Positions 53,355 through 64,000 of a stretch of 64,000 nt of DNA are shown piece after piece (the first letter of the stretch is position 1; each line of letters starts with the position of its first letter). The stretch lies in the NCBI RefSeq assembly GCF_025137375.1, contig NZ_CP073720.1, positions 582,501-646,500 on the forward strand, in the 5' to 3' direction. Position numbers and translations under genes: made by a program. The notes beneath the pieces were generated by a model. That model was given only the letters and a program-made list of their open reading frames with translations, did not search any database and was not told the origin of the DNA. The stretch is from Dactylosporangium fulvum (GTDB taxonomy: Bacteria; Actinomycetota; Actinomycetes; Mycobacteriales; Micromonosporaceae).

Positions 53355-54559
53355 CGCCGCGTCCGGGTGGCCCGCGGCCCGCCCGCCGCTTTGGCCGCTG
53401 GGCCGCTTGCCGCTGGGCCGCTTCACTCGCTGCCCTGCCGCTCGGCCCGCCGCTCCGCCACCCGTCTCCCGGGCCGGTGGCCACTCGTGAACTCCGCTGC
53501 CGGGTTTGCCGTGGTCAGCGGCTCCAGCCGTCCCGCCGCTGCGTCAGGACAACAGGGCCCGGAGGGCAAACCGACCGGCCGACGAAATCGCACCTTTGGT
53601 CCGAAAAGTGGATAATGCGTTACCACCGGCCGGGAGTGCGCGTTGAACTGCAGCGATGAGAGTTCTCGTAACCGGCGGCGCCGGGTTCATCGGCGGGAAT
53701 CTGTGCCGCGAGCTGGCCGCCCACCCCGGCGTTGATGAGGTCGTCGCCTTCGACGATCTCACCACCGGTACCGAAGGTAACCTCGAAGGCGTCGACGTCA
53801 AGCTTGTCGTCGGCAGCATCCTCGACCGGCCCGCGATCGACGCCGCGGTGTCCGGCGCCGACGTGGTCATTCACCTCGCCGCCCGGCCGTCCGTGCCGCG
53901 GTCGGTCGCCGACCCGCTGCGCAGCCATCTTGTCAACGCCACGGGCACCATGCACGTGCTGGAGGCTTGCCGGCGGGAGAATACGCCGATCATCACCGCG
54001 TCCTCGTCGTCGGTGTACGGGCCGACCCGCACCCTGCCGAAGCACGAGGAGCTGCCGACCCGCCCGCAGAGCCCGTACGCGGCGAGCAAACTCGCGGCCG
54101 AGTCGGCGGTCCTGGCCTACGGTGCCACCTACGGGCTGCCGGTGCTCGCGCTGCGGTTCTTCAACGTGTACGGGCCGCTGCAGTCGGTCGGACACGCCTA
54201 CGCCGCCGTCATCCCCAGCTTCGCCGACGCGGCACTGCGCGGCCGGCCCCTGCACGTCCACGGCGACGGCCTGCAGACCCGCGACTTCACGTACGTCGGG
54301 TCGGTCGCCCGGCTGCTCACCGACGCCGCGGTCCGCCGGGTCACCAGCCCGACGCCGGTCAACCTCGCGTTCGGCACCCGCACCTCGCTGCTGGATCTCG
54401 TCGACCGCATCCGCGGGCTCGTGGGCCGGCCGGTCGAGGTCGTGTTCGACCCGGCCCGCCCCGGCGACGTGCGGGATTCCCAGGCCGACTCGCAGCGGCT
54501 CAAGGAGCTCTTCCCCGGCCACGGCCCGGTGCCGCTGGACTTCGGGCTGCGCGAGACGG

Positions 54560-56362
<1,803 letters not shown>

Positions 56363-56520
56363 CCAGATCCCCCCGCAGAGTCGGATGGCGATCATTCTTC
56401 ATGATTCGCGGGAGGAATGTCGCTTAAAAACCTTATCGGGGAAATCGGACGGTTTCATCGCTTACGGCCCCCCGATCTGTAACTCTCTGTAGGTAAGCGG
56501 TTACGGGGAGGTCATGGCGT

Positions 56521-57969
56521 ATGGAACTGCGCGACTACGTCAGCGCGGTCCGCAAACGCTGGTGGCTGGTGGCCACGACGGCCTGCCTGGCACTGGCCGC
56601 CGCGGTGGTGGTGACCGCGACGGCCGCACCCACCTACGCCGCCTCGGTCACCTTCTTCGTGAGCACGCCGAGCAGCGGGGTCACCGACGCCTACCAGGGC
56701 GGCCTGTTCTCCCAGCAGCGCGCGCGCTCCTACGTCACGCTCGTCACGAGCGACCGGCTCGCCCGCGCGGTGGCCGCCGATTCCGACGTCGGGCTCGACG
56801 CCGACGAGATCAAGGGCCGCCTCTCCGCGCGTACCGTGCCCGACACCGTGCTGCTCGACGTCACCGTCGTCGACACCGACAGCGGGCGCGCGCTGCGCAT
56901 CGCTCAGGCCGTCGCGACGGAGTTCGCCGAACTCGTCGCGGTCATCGAGACCCCGCCGGGCGGCACCGCCCCGACCGTCCGCGTCGACGTCGTCACCGGA
57001 CCCCGCGTCGGCGCCGAGCCCGTCAGCCCGCGCCCGGTCCGCAACTTCGGGCTGGCCCTGCTGCTCGGGCTGATCGTCGGGGCCGCCGCGGCCGTGCTGC
57101 GGGACATCCTGGACACCACGGTCCGGTCCGCATCGGCCCTGCGCCAGGCCGCCGGAAAGGCCATCCTGGCAGCGGTACCGCTGGATCCCCGGGCGAAGGA
57201 CGAGCCGCTGCTGCTGGAGGACGCGGCCTGGTCGCCCCGCGGCGAGGCCATGCGGCACCTGCGCACCAACCTCCAGTTCGTCGACCCCGACCGGCGCGCC
57301 CGCTGCGTCGTGGTGACCAGCGCGCTGCCCGACGAGGGCAAGTCCACGATCGCCTGCAACCTGGCGATCGTGCTCGCCGAGGCCGGGCACCGGGTGCTGC
57401 TCGTCGACGCCGACGTCCGGCGGCCGAAGCTCGCCGGCTACCTCGACCTGGAGGGCGCGGTCGGGCTCACCAACGTGCTCGTCGGGCAGGTCGACCTCGA
57501 GACCGCCGTGCAGCGGTGGGGCGACCGCGACCTGTGGGTGCTCGCCAGCGGCTCGATCCCGCCCAACCCGAGCGAGTTGCTCGGCTCGCAGCAGATGGCC
57601 CGGCTGCTCGCGACGGTGAGCGAGTCCTACGACTACGTCGTCGTGGACACCTCGCCGCTGCTGGTCGTCACCGACGCCGCCGTGGTCGCCAGCCGCGCCG
57701 ACGGCGCCGTCCTGGTGACCAGGGCCGGCAAGACCACCGTCGCGCAGGTGCAGTCGGCGGTCCTCGCGATCGAGGCGGTCTCCGCCCGGCTCTTCGGCTG
57801 CGTGCTCAACGCGGCGAAGGGCGGCGCCGGCGACGGCTACAGCTACGCGTACTACGGCACGCGCGACGCCGAACGACCCCGCCCCGCCCTGCGCCCGCTC
57901 ACAGCCGAGCCGGCCAGGAAGGCGGTCGACAAGCCGTTCACCGTCGAAGCCGGCCGGCGAGGAGGCTGA
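56521..57969 (+). CDS. Wzc-like bacterial tyrosine kinase with Wzz domain
   Basis: A 482-aa polysaccharide co-polymerase and kinase in one chain. Helices at about 15-36 and 175-195 frame a Wzz external domain. The cytoplasmic kinase has Walker A LPDEGKST (269-276), Walker A' VLLVDADVRRPK (292-303) and Walker B YVVVDTS (372-378). Tyrosines near the end (440, 442, 444, 445 in GYSYAYYG) are likely autophosphorylation sites. It controls chain length and export. ATG 56521 has GGGGAGG 9 nt upstream. A cgcttac/gtaagcg inverted repeat (56459-56465, 56493-56499) may be a control site. Confidence 0.93.
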   Translation: MELRDYVSAVRKRWWLVATTACLALAAAVVVTATAAPTYAASVTFFVSTPSSGVTDAYQGGLFSQQRARSYVTLVTSDRLARAVAADSDVGLDADEIKGRLSARTVPDTVLLDVTVVDTDSGRALRIAQAVATEFAELVAVIETPPGGTAPTVRVDVVTGPRVGAEPVSPRPVRNFGLALLLGLIVGAAAAVLRDILDTTVRSASALRQAAGKAILAAVPLDPRAKDEPLLLEDAAWSPRGEAMRHLRTNLQFVDPDRRARCVVVTSALPDEGKSTIACNLAIVLAEAGHRVLLVDADVRRPKLAGYLDLEGAVGLTNVLVGQVDLETAVQRWGDRDLWVLASGSIPPNPSELLGSQQMARLLATVSESYDYVVVDTSPLLVVTDAAVVASRADGAVLVTRAGKTTVAQVQSAVLAIEAVSARLFGCVLNAAKGGAGDGYSYAYYGTRDAERPRPALRPLTAEPARKAVDKPFTVEAGRRGG

Positions 57970-58453
57970 GGATGCCGCTGATGGTCGTGGCGCAGTCACG
58001 GAAGCCGTCGATCGGCCCGCCGAACGGATCGGTCAGGTCGTCGTCGGCCGGCGAGCCGGGCTGCAGCCGCCCGCGCACCCGCCCGATCCCCGCCAGCAGT
58101 TCGGCCGACGTCGCCGGCGGACCGTCCGGCAGCGCGGCGAGGTACCGGCCGAACTGGCGCAGCGTGAAGGTCCGCCCGGCCGTCGGCGGCGCGAGCGTCA
58201 CACACCGCGCCCGCTCCGCCCGGGTCGCGGTGAGCACCAGGCCGGCACCGGTGAGCGCGGCGGCATCCACGCGACGGCTGCGGAAGCCCGCCGGGTCGGC
58301 GCCCAGTTCGGTCAGCACCGTCCGCGCGTGGGACGGCATCTCCAGGCCGGGCACCGCGTGCGTGCCCGCGCTGGCGGCGGCCAGCCCGTGCCACGCCGCG
58401 AGTCGCTCGGCCATCGCCGACCGGCACAGGTTGGCCCGGCAGACGAACAGCAT
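57938..58453 (-). CDS. low-molecular-weight protein-tyrosine phosphatase
   Basis: A 171-aa Wzb-type phosphatase. The signature CX5R is CRANLCRS with Cys5 and Arg11 (numbered from ATG 58453), and the acid Asp is in DLTDPFGG (about 142). It should dephosphorylate the kinase encoded by the convergent gene; the two genes overlap by 32 bp at their 3' ends. The start is ATG 58453 (GGAG 9 nt upstream) or a GTG/ATG 3-9 bp earlier. It is also divergent from the aminotransferase gene, with only 30 bp between starts. Confidence 0.93.
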   Translation of the reverse strand: MLFVCRANLCRSAMAERLAAWHGLAAASAGTHAVPGLEMPSHARTVLTELGADPAGFRSRRVDAAALTGAGLVLTATRAERARCVTLAPPTAGRTFTLRQFGRYLAALPDGPPATSAELLAGIGRVRGRLQPGSPADDDLTDPFGGPIDGFRDCATTISGILSLLAGRLRR

Positions 58454-58483
58454 CACGGGCATCTCCGGCGGGGGCTGGTCACG

Positions 58484-59614
58484 GTGAACACACGGGTCTA
58501 CCTCTCCCCGCCCGACATGTCGGGGACCGAGGAGCGCTATCTGGTCAACGCGCTGCGCTCCGGTTGGGTCGCGCCCGTCGGGCCGGATCTCGACGCGTTC
58601 GAGCGGGAGATCGCGCAGCGATGCGGCACCGCACACGCCGTCGGTGTCTCCTCCGGGACCGCGGCGCTGCACCTCGGGCTGCTCGCGCTCGGCGTCAAGG
58701 CCGGTGACGCGGTGGTGGTACCGACGCTGACGTTCGCGGCCACCGCCAACGCCGTCGTCTACACCGGCGCCGAGCCGGTCTTCGTGGACAGCCGGGCCGA
58801 GGACGGCAACGTCGACCCGGACCTGGTCGAGCGGGCCGTCGCCGACCTGCGCCGGGAGGGGCGCCGGGTCGGCGCGATCGTGCCGGTCGACCTGTTCGGC
58901 GCCTGTGCCGACTACGGGAGGCTGGTGCCGCTGGCGGAGGCACTGGGCGTACCACTGCTGGAAGATGCGGCCGAGGCACTCGGTGCGACCCGTGACGGCC
59001 GGCCGGCCGGGTCGTTCGGGCGGGCGGCGGCGCTGTCGTTCAACGGCAACAAGATCATGACGACATCCGGCGGGGGCATGATCGTCACCGGCGACGCGGC
59101 CCTCGCCGCGCGCTGCCGCCACCTCGCCACCCAGGCCCGCGAGCCGGTGCCGCACTACGAGCACGCCGACATCGGCTACAACTACCGGCTCAGCAACCTC
59201 CTCGCCGCGGTCGGCCGAGGGCAGCTGTCCCGGCTCGACGAGATGATCACCCGGCGGCGGCAGCTGCGGGAGCGGTACGCCAAGACGTTCGCCGGCGTGC
59301 CCGGCGTCCGCCTGCTCGGCGACGGTGACCCCGGCGCCAACTGCTGGCTGACCACGATCGCCGTCGAGCCGGACCGGGCCGGCTGGACGGCGGCGGAACT
59401 CGGCGCACACCTCGGCACGCACGACATCGAGACCCGCCCGGTGTGGAAGCCGATGCACGCCCAGCCGGTGTTCCACGGCCGCCGGGCCTGGCTCACCGGC
59501 GTCGCCGACCGGCTCTTCGCGACGGGGCTCGCCCTGCCGAGCGGCTCGGCCCTGCGCGAGCCGGCCCAGGAACGTGTCTTCGGCGCGGTCGGCGAGTTTC
59601 TGGAGGGTCGGTGA
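58484..59614 (+). CDS. DegT/DnrJ/EryC1-family sugar aminotransferase
   Basis: A 376-aa PLP enzyme that aminates keto sugars, fitting the product of the CapD-type dehydratase. It opens VNTRVYLSPPDMSGTEERYL, has SSGTAALHLGLLALG (PLP phosphate), VPTLTFAATANAVVY, EDAAEALGA and the PLP lysine 190 in SFNGNKIMTTSGGG. The order resembles PglE/WecE-type enzymes. GTG 58484 is the start. It begins a run of six genes on the + strand, overlapping by 4 to 11 bp, so all are probably one operon. Confidence 0.93.
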   Translation: MNTRVYLSPPDMSGTEERYLVNALRSGWVAPVGPDLDAFEREIAQRCGTAHAVGVSSGTAALHLGLLALGVKAGDAVVVPTLTFAATANAVVYTGAEPVFVDSRAEDGNVDPDLVERAVADLRREGRRVGAIVPVDLFGACADYGRLVPLAEALGVPLLEDAAEALGATRDGRPAGSFGRAAALSFNGNKIMTTSGGGMIVTGDAALAARCRHLATQAREPVPHYEHADIGYNYRLSNLLAAVGRGQLSRLDEMITRRRQLRERYAKTFAGVPGVRLLGDGDPGANCWLTTIAVEPDRAGWTAAELGAHLGTHDIETRPVWKPMHAQPVFHGRRAWLTGVADRLFATGLALPSGSALREPAQERVFGAVGEFLEGR

Positions 59615-60207
59615 ACCGCGTCCTGGACCTGGTAGGGGCGGGCGTCGCGGCCGTCGTGCTCGCCCCGGTGATCGCCGGCACCGCGGTCTTCGTGCGGCTC
59701 ACGATGGGCTCGCCGGTGCTGTTCCGCCAGGAGCGCGCCGGCCGGCACGGCGCGCCGTTCACGATGGTGAAGTTCCGTTCCATGACGGTGCACGACAATC
59801 CCGGTGACCCCGACCCGCGCCACGACGGCGCGCGGCTGACCCCGGCGGGCCGCTTCCTGCGCGCCAGCAGCCTCGACGAACTGCCCGCGCTGTGGAACGT
59901 GCTGCGCGGCGAGATGAGCCTCGTCGGCCCCCGGCCGCTGCCGGTCGCCTACCTCGGCCGGTACACACCCGACCAGCGCCGCCGGCACGACGTGCGGCCC
60001 GGCATCACCGGCCTGGCCCAGGTCCGCGGCCGCAACACGCTGAGCTGGGAGCAGAAGTTCGCCTACGACCTCGAATACGTCCAGCGCCGCAGCCTCGCGC
60101 TCGACCTGCGGATCCTGGCCGCGACCGTCGGCGCCGTCCTGCGCCGTGACGGGATCGCCGAGGCCGGCGTGGCGACCGCTCGCGAGTTCCAGGGCAGCGC
60201 GCGATGA
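59611..60207 (+). CDS. PglC-type undecaprenyl-phosphate sugar transferase
   Basis: A 198-aa minimal initiating transferase: one re-entrant helix (VLDLVGAGVAAVVLAPVIAG), RQERAGRHGAPFTMVKFRSM, SSLDELPALWNVLRGEMSLV GPRPLP, and RHDVRPGITGLAQVRGRN. It lacks the extra helices of the 22-kb homologue and so corresponds to PglC. Together with the aminotransferase and the acetyltransferase it suggests transfer of a diacetamido sugar phosphate. GTG 59611 overlaps the previous stop (GTGA), with GGAGGG before it. Confidence 0.94.
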   Translation: MNRVLDLVGAGVAAVVLAPVIAGTAVFVRLTMGSPVLFRQERAGRHGAPFTMVKFRSMTVHDNPGDPDPRHDGARLTPAGRFLRASSLDELPALWNVLRGEMSLVGPRPLPVAYLGRYTPDQRRRHDVRPGITGLAQVRGRNTLSWEQKFAYDLEYVQRRSLALDLRILAATVGAVLRRDGIAEAGVATAREFQGSAR

Positions 60208-60827
60208 GGAGCGGGCTTGTCATCGTCGGGTGCGGCGGCCACGGGCGGGAACTGCTGATGATCGCCCGGGCCGCCGGGATGCCGGTGCGCGGGTTCGTCG
60301 ACGACAGCCCCAGTCAGCGCAACCTCGACCGGGTCGCGGCGCTCGGCGTGCCGTTCCTGGGTGCCACCGACCGGCTCACCGACGAGCGCCCGTCGATCGG
60401 CTACGTCATCGGCATCGGCGACCCGCGCGTGCGCGCGGCGGTCGACGAACGGCTGCGCCCGCAAGGGATGCCGGCCGCGACGCTGATCCATCCGGCCGCC
60501 ACCGTCGGCTCCGACGCGGTGATCGACGAGGGCTTCGTGGCGTTCCCCGGTGCCCGGGTCACCACCGACGTCCGCATCGGCCGCCACGTCCACCTCAACC
60601 AGAACTGCACCGTCGGCCACGACACCGAACTCGGCGACTTCGTGCAGGTGAACCCGCTCGCGGCGATCTCCGGCGACTGCCGGATCGGCCCCGAGGCGCT
60701 CATCGGCACCACCGCCTGCGTGCTCCAGGGACTGCGGGTGGGCGCGGGCGCGACGGTCGGCGCCGGCGCCTGCGTGACCCGCGACGTGGCGCCGAAGACC
60801 ACGGTGAAGGGAGTGCCCGCGCGATGA
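60204..60827 (+). CDS. NeuD/PglD-type sugar O/N-acetyltransferase
   Basis: A 207-aa enzyme. The N-terminal Rossmann part (LVIVGCGGHGRELLMIARAA) binds the UDP-sugar, and the C-terminal left-handed beta-helix has LIHPAATVGSDAVIDEGFVA, GRHVHLNQNCTVGHDTELGD (catalytic His about 139) and GATVGAGACVTRDVAPKTTV. It acetylates the amino group made by the aminotransferase. ATG 60204 overlaps the previous stop (ATGA). Confidence 0.94.
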   Translation: MRSGLVIVGCGGHGRELLMIARAAGMPVRGFVDDSPSQRNLDRVAALGVPFLGATDRLTDERPSIGYVIGIGDPRVRAAVDERLRPQGMPAATLIHPAATVGSDAVIDEGFVAFPGARVTTDVRIGRHVHLNQNCTVGHDTELGDFVQVNPLAAISGDCRIGPEALIGTTACVLQGLRVGAGATVGAGACVTRDVAPKTTVKGVPAR

Positions 60828-61963
60828 GGGTGGCCATGGTCATCAAGACGGACGAGGGCGGCCGGTGGACCCTGCCGCACCTCGACGCGCTGCGCGAACG
60901 CGGCCACGAGGTGGTGGCGGTGCTGCCGCCGGGCAACGAGGGCCGGTTGCGCAAGGCGCTGCACGACCGGGGCGTCGAGGTGGTGCAGTCGGCGTTCGAC
61001 TTCCGGTTCCGGCCCCGGCCCTCGACGCTGCGCGGGCTGGTCGGCCTGCGCCGGCAGCTCCAATCGATCGACCCCGACGTGCTGCACTACCACCTGTACG
61101 CCTCGGCGCTCGCCTGCCGCTTCGCCGGTCTCGGCTGGCGGGTGCCGAAGGTGCACATGGTCGCCGGGCCGCTGTTCCTGGAGTCGCCGCTGATCCGGGC
61201 GGTCGAGCGGGTCCTGTGCCGGCTCGACACCGTGGTGATCGGCGGCAGCGAGCACACCGAGGCGCGGTACCGGCAGTTGAAGGCGCCGCGAACCACCGCG
61301 ATCCCGTACGGCGTGGACGTCGAGCGGTTCAGCCCGCCGTCGCCGGCCTACCGGGCGGCCTGCCGGGCCGCGCTCGGCGTCGGCGAGGACACGTTCGTGG
61401 CCTGCATGGTCGCCTACGTCTATCCGCCGAAACGGCTCACCCACCGGGGCCGCGGCATCAAGGGCCACGACGTGCTGCTCAAGGCCTGGCGGGAGTTCGA
61501 GCGCGACCGCCCGGACGCACGGCTGGTGCTGCTGGGGGGCGGCTTCGACGCGGCCGGCGAGGAGTACAAGCGGCGCCTCGAACGGCACAAGACCGCAACC
61601 GTCGACTGGTACGACTCGGTGCTCGACGTCCGCGACTGCTACGCCGCCGCCGACGTGAGCGTCAGCCCGTCGCTGTCGGAGAACCACGGCGCGGCCCTGG
61701 AGGCCGGCGCGATGGGCGTGCCGAACATCGTCTCCGACGCGGGCGCCCTGCCGGAGACCGTCGACCCGTCGACCGGCTGGGTCGTGCCGCGCGACGACGT
61801 GGCCGCGCTGACCGCGGCACTGCGGGCGGCGTACGCCGAGTTCCGCGCCGGCACGCTCACCGCCAGAGCGGCCCGCAGCCGGACACGGACCGTCGCGCGG
61901 TTCGCACAGGGCCCGGCGGCCGGAGCGGTCGCCGACGTGCTGGAGCGGGCAGTCTTGCGATGA
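60824..61963 (+). CDS. GT4-family glycosyltransferase
   Basis: A 379-aa GT-B enzyme. The N-lobe has MRVAMVIKTDEGGRWTLPHL, PDVLHYHLYASALACRF and HMVAGPLFLESPL; the middle AIPYGVDVERFSPP and KGHDVLLKAW; the C-lobe SLSENHGAALEAGAMGVPNI VSDAGALPETV with the E...E donor-binding pattern. It adds a further sugar on the cytoplasmic face. ATG 60824 overlaps the acetyltransferase stop by 3 bp. Confidence 0.92.
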   Translation: MRVAMVIKTDEGGRWTLPHLDALRERGHEVVAVLPPGNEGRLRKALHDRGVEVVQSAFDFRFRPRPSTLRGLVGLRRQLQSIDPDVLHYHLYASALACRFAGLGWRVPKVHMVAGPLFLESPLIRAVERVLCRLDTVVIGGSEHTEARYRQLKAPRTTAIPYGVDVERFSPPSPAYRAACRAALGVGEDTFVACMVAYVYPPKRLTHRGRGIKGHDVLLKAWREFERDRPDARLVLLGGGFDAAGEEYKRRLERHKTATVDWYDSVLDVRDCYAAADVSVSPSLSENHGAALEAGAMGVPNIVSDAGALPETVDPSTGWVVPRDDVAALTAALRAAYAEFRAGTLTARAARSRTRTVARFAQGPAAGAVADVLERAVLR

Positions 61964-63225
61964 CCGCCATCAGGCACCGCGCACCGGTCACCCGGCCGTC
62001 GTTCGCCGGAAACGTCGGCTGGGCCGTGTTCGGCAACGCGGCCTACGCGCTGTCCCAGTGGCTCGTCCTCGTGATCGTCGCACGCCTCGGCACCCCGTCA
62101 ATGGTCGGCGAATACGCCCTCGGCCTCGCCGTCGGCGCCCCGGTCGTCCTGCTGGCCAACCTGTCCCTGCGGACCGTGCTGGTCACCGATCCGCACAGCG
62201 AGCACCCGTTCCGCCGCTATCTGCGGGTGCGGCTGGCCGCCATGGCCGTCGCGCTCGCCACGATCGGCGTCGTCGTCGTGCTCTTCGACCTGCCGCCCGC
62301 GGTGGTGCTGCTCGTCGGCGCCGCCAAGGCCTTCGACGGCGCCGGCGACATCTACCTCGGCCTGCTCCAGCGCCACCACGACCAGCGCAGCGTCGCCCTG
62401 GCGCAGCTGGCCAACGGCGGCCTCACCATCGCCTTCACCGCCGCGCTGCTCGTCGGCACGAGCAGCGTCGCCTGGGCCGCGGCCGGCTCGGCCGGCGCGT
62501 CGCTCATCGTGTGGCTCATGGTCTGCGCCCCGCTCGCCGGCCGCCTGCACCACCACCACCACCCCGACCCGGTGGAACGCACCCTGCGCCGCCATACCCA
62601 CCGGGCCGCCGGCGGGGTGGCGGCCCTGCTGTGGACCGCGCTGCCGCTCGGTGTCGCCTCCGGCGTCACCTCACTCACCGCCAACGTGCCCCGCTACGCC
62701 CTCCAGCACGAATCCGGCGCGGCGGACCTCGGCGCGTTCGCCGCCGCCGGCTACCTGGTCCTCACCGGCACCGTGCTGTGCTCCGCCGTCGCGCAGACCC
62801 TGCTGCCGCGCCTCACCGAGCTGCACGCCGCCGACGCCGCCGCCCGCTTCCGCGCTCTGGTGCGCCAGTCCCTCATCGGCGTCGGCGGCGTCGGCGCGAT
62901 CGCCGTCTGGGCCGCCTGGCTGTTCGGCTCGACGGTGCTCACCACGGTCTACGGCCCGGAGTACGCCGGACACGGGCCGACCCTCACCGTGCTCACGCTG
63001 GCCACCGCGCTCGGCGCCGCCTGCTTCATGCTCGACGCGGCGCTCTCCGCGGTGCGCCGCTTCGCCGGCCAGCTCGCGGTCAACGCCGGTGTGCTCGCCG
63101 TCGCCGTGGCCGCCGCGCTGGTGCTGGTGCCCCGCTACGGCGTGGCCGGCGCGGCCTGGGCGACCGCTGTCGCCGCTGCCGTCCACTGTGGACTGAAGTG
63201 GGAGGTGCTGCGGCGTGTCCGTTGA
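61960..63225 (+). CDS. Wzx-like polysaccharide flippase
   Basis: A 421-aa MOP/MATE-superfamily protein with about twelve helices. The first (VGWAVFGNAAYALSQWLVLV) and the following SMVGEYALGLAVGAPVVLLA NLSLR are typical of O-antigen flippases. A short HHHHHPDP loop sits in the middle. The second half repeats the fold (LGAFAAAGYLVLTGTVLCSA VAQTLLPRL). It should move the lipid-linked repeat unit to the outer face. ATG 61960 overlaps the previous stop. Confidence 0.9.
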   Translation: MTAIRHRAPVTRPSFAGNVGWAVFGNAAYALSQWLVLVIVARLGTPSMVGEYALGLAVGAPVVLLANLSLRTVLVTDPHSEHPFRRYLRVRLAAMAVALATIGVVVVLFDLPPAVVLLVGAAKAFDGAGDIYLGLLQRHHDQRSVALAQLANGGLTIAFTAALLVGTSSVAWAAAGSAGASLIVWLMVCAPLAGRLHHHHHPDPVERTLRRHTHRAAGGVAALLWTALPLGVASGVTSLTANVPRYALQHESGAADLGAFAAAGYLVLTGTVLCSAVAQTLLPRLTELHAADAAARFRALVRQSLIGVGGVGAIAVWAAWLFGSTVLTTVYGPEYAGHGPTLTVLTLATALGAACFMLDAALSAVRRFAGQLAVNAGVLAVAVAAALVLVPRYGVAGAAWATAVAAAVHCGLKWEVLRRVR

Positions 63226-64000
63226 CCCCTGGTACGCGGTGGCGCTGGCCGGGCTGACCGTGCCGGTGCTCCTGCTCGTCAGGGGCCGCCGCGACCTGCT
63301 CGCCTACCTGGCGGCCTACTTCTTCGTGTTCGGCTTCGGGCCGGTCGTGAGCTACCTGCTCGGCGGCTCGATCTACTTCGGCACCAACACGATGCTCATC
63401 GGCCGGGCGAGCCTCGGGCTGCTGCTCGCGTTCGCCGGTGTGCTCGCCGCCGGCCTGCTGGTCCGCCAGCGCACCGACCTGTCGGATCCCGCCAAGGGAG
63501 CCGCGGAGCATCATTTTCCGCTGGTACCGGTGGTGCTCGTGGCCCTGTCACTCTACGCGGCCGTGGTGCTCGTCCTCGGCGGCAGCGGCTTCCTCGCCGG
63601 CACCAAACTCGACCGCATCGGCGTCGCCGGCCCCGGCCACTACGACTACCTGCTGCTCGAAATGCTGGCCTGCAGCCTGTACTTCATGGCCGCCCGCACC
63701 AGCGTGGGCCGTTTCGCGTACCGGCTGAACCTCGCCGTCTACGTCGTCTACTGCGTCTCGACCGGCGAACGCGACTTCGTGTTCGTGCTGTTCGCGCTGA
63801 TCCTGCACCGGGAGCTGGTGTCCGGCCGCGGCTTCACCCGGCCGGTCGTCTGGGGCCTGGCGCTCCTGCTCGGCGCGACCGCCCTGTTCAGCCTGCGCGG
63901 CGGCGGACCGGCCGACGCCGGCCAGGTGCTCAACCAGGGTTCGGTGCTCTTCGTCGACACCTGGGTGATGACCCACGTGCCGTCCGTCGACCCGTACGCG
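63215..64000 (+). CDS. Wzy-like polysaccharide polymerase, cut at window end
   Basis: The first 262 residues of a membrane protein, running off the window. Many helices can be seen (YAVALAGLTVPVLLLVRG, LLAYLAAYFFVFGFGPVVSY, ASLGLLLAFAGVLAAGLLV, LVPVVLVALSLYAAVVLVLG). A GSGFLAGTKLDRIGVAGPGH YDYLLLEM segment and VSTGERDFVFVLFALILHRE are like O-antigen polymerase-type proteins. The GTG at 63215 has GGAGG 9 nt upstream and overlaps the flippase gene by 11 bp. Missing the C-terminus, the family call rests on topology and context. Confidence 0.8.
   Translation, partial: MSVDPWYAVALAGLTVPVLLLVRGRRDLLAYLAAYFFVFGFGPVVSYLLGGSIYFGTNTMLIGRASLGLLLAFAGVLAAGLLVRQRTDLSDPAKGAAEHHFPLVPVVLVALSLYAAVVLVLGGSGFLAGTKLDRIGVAGPGHYDYLLLEMLACSLYFMAARTSVGRFAYRLNLAVYVVYCVSTGERDFVFVLFALILHRELVSGRGFTRPVVWGLALLLGATALFSLRGGGPADAGQVLNQGSVLFVDTWVMTHVPSVDPYA

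Larger units (their letters stand above)
52272..53655. other. 1.4-kb non-coding block with tandem and inverted repeats
   Basis: No frame has normal codon bias; the long open frames are made of low-complexity repeats (LLVCWSVG or NRPTDQQT). Contents in order: a 16-bp perfect hairpin (52404-52443), a 9x9-bp tandem repeat (52711-52791), degenerate gctgggctgccgg-like repeats to about 52930, a 215-bp palindrome (53032-53246), overlapping palindromes around 53265-53354, and degenerate ccgctgggccgctt repeats to about 53460. The stretch from about 53590 to 53655 should hold the promoter of the epimerase gene. Confidence 0.75.

Noticed and set aside
56396..56520. Riboswitch ahead of the tyrosine-kinase gene
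   Set aside because: Only a 7-bp inverted repeat was found; no conserved riboswitch core could be recognised.

Overview
The window comes from a high-G+C filamentous actinomycete, most likely of the Micromonosporaceae type (inference). Evidence: strong G/C bias at third codon positions, frequent GTG/TTG starts, short 4-bp start/stop overlaps, an actinobacterial 23S rRNA with about 125 extra nucleotides relative to E. coli, SigE-type sigma factor, MMPL, F420-type oxidoreductase and XRE-family genes, and a CslA/GlxA/CslZ hyphal-tip polysaccharide locus. No phage, plasmid, transposase, CRISPR array or secondary-metabolite megasynthase was found.

Layout. 1-2.48 kb: 3' part of an rRNA operon (23S, 5S, terminator). 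2.5-10.6 kb: small hypothetical gene, class A penicillin-binding protein, MpaB-type oxygenase, and a NarL-type two-component pair divergent from an MMPL exporter. 10.6-21.1 kb is accessory: two paralogous ankyrin-repeat proteins, a divergent unknown 368-aa protein, and three solitary 73-nt tRNA-like genes sharing an unusual D-arm but carrying different anticodons. The same stretch holds an HTH-macro-domain regulator, a LuxR regulator coupled to a 45-aa membrane peptide, an M48 peptidase, and several gene remnants. 21-33.5 kb: a TetR gene with a perfect 33-bp palindrome, one arm of an exopolysaccharide locus (sugar transferase, AsnB-like amidotransferase, WecG/TagA glycosyltransferase), ArsR/SRPBCC, GNAT, RNase HI, a carbohydrate-binding membrane protein, an MFS/TetR/acetyltransferase operon with tandem operators, and a sigma/anti-sigma pair.

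33.5-49.4 kb is rich in cell-surface genes: a secreted Fn3/DUF2334 protein, a collagen-like protein with a small membrane partner, a polysaccharide deacetylase-GT2 fusion operon, a MarR/substrate-binding-protein pair, and a rearranged csl locus (CslA synthase, GH6 CslZ, copper-radical oxidase GlxA). 49.5-53.6 kb: an MFS transporter, decayed sequence, an LLM oxidoreductase, and a 1.4-kb non-coding block with a 9x9-bp tandem repeat and large palindromes. One palindrome shares its core with an element at 34.2 kb.

53.6-64 kb: the main exopolysaccharide cluster. It encodes an epimerase, CapD-type dehydratase, Wzc-like tyrosine kinase, low-molecular-weight phosphatase, DegT aminotransferase, initiating sugar transferase, NeuD/PglD acetyltransferase, GT4 glycosyltransferase, Wzx-like flippase and a Wzy-like polymerase cut by the window end. 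The plausible flow is nucleotide-sugar modification, loading onto undecaprenyl phosphate, extension, flipping and polymerisation, with kinase/phosphatase control. The 22-26 kb arm could contribute a second initiating transferase and glycosyltransferase. The strongest candidate for an undescribed system is the pairing of tRNA-like genes with ankyrin proteins.
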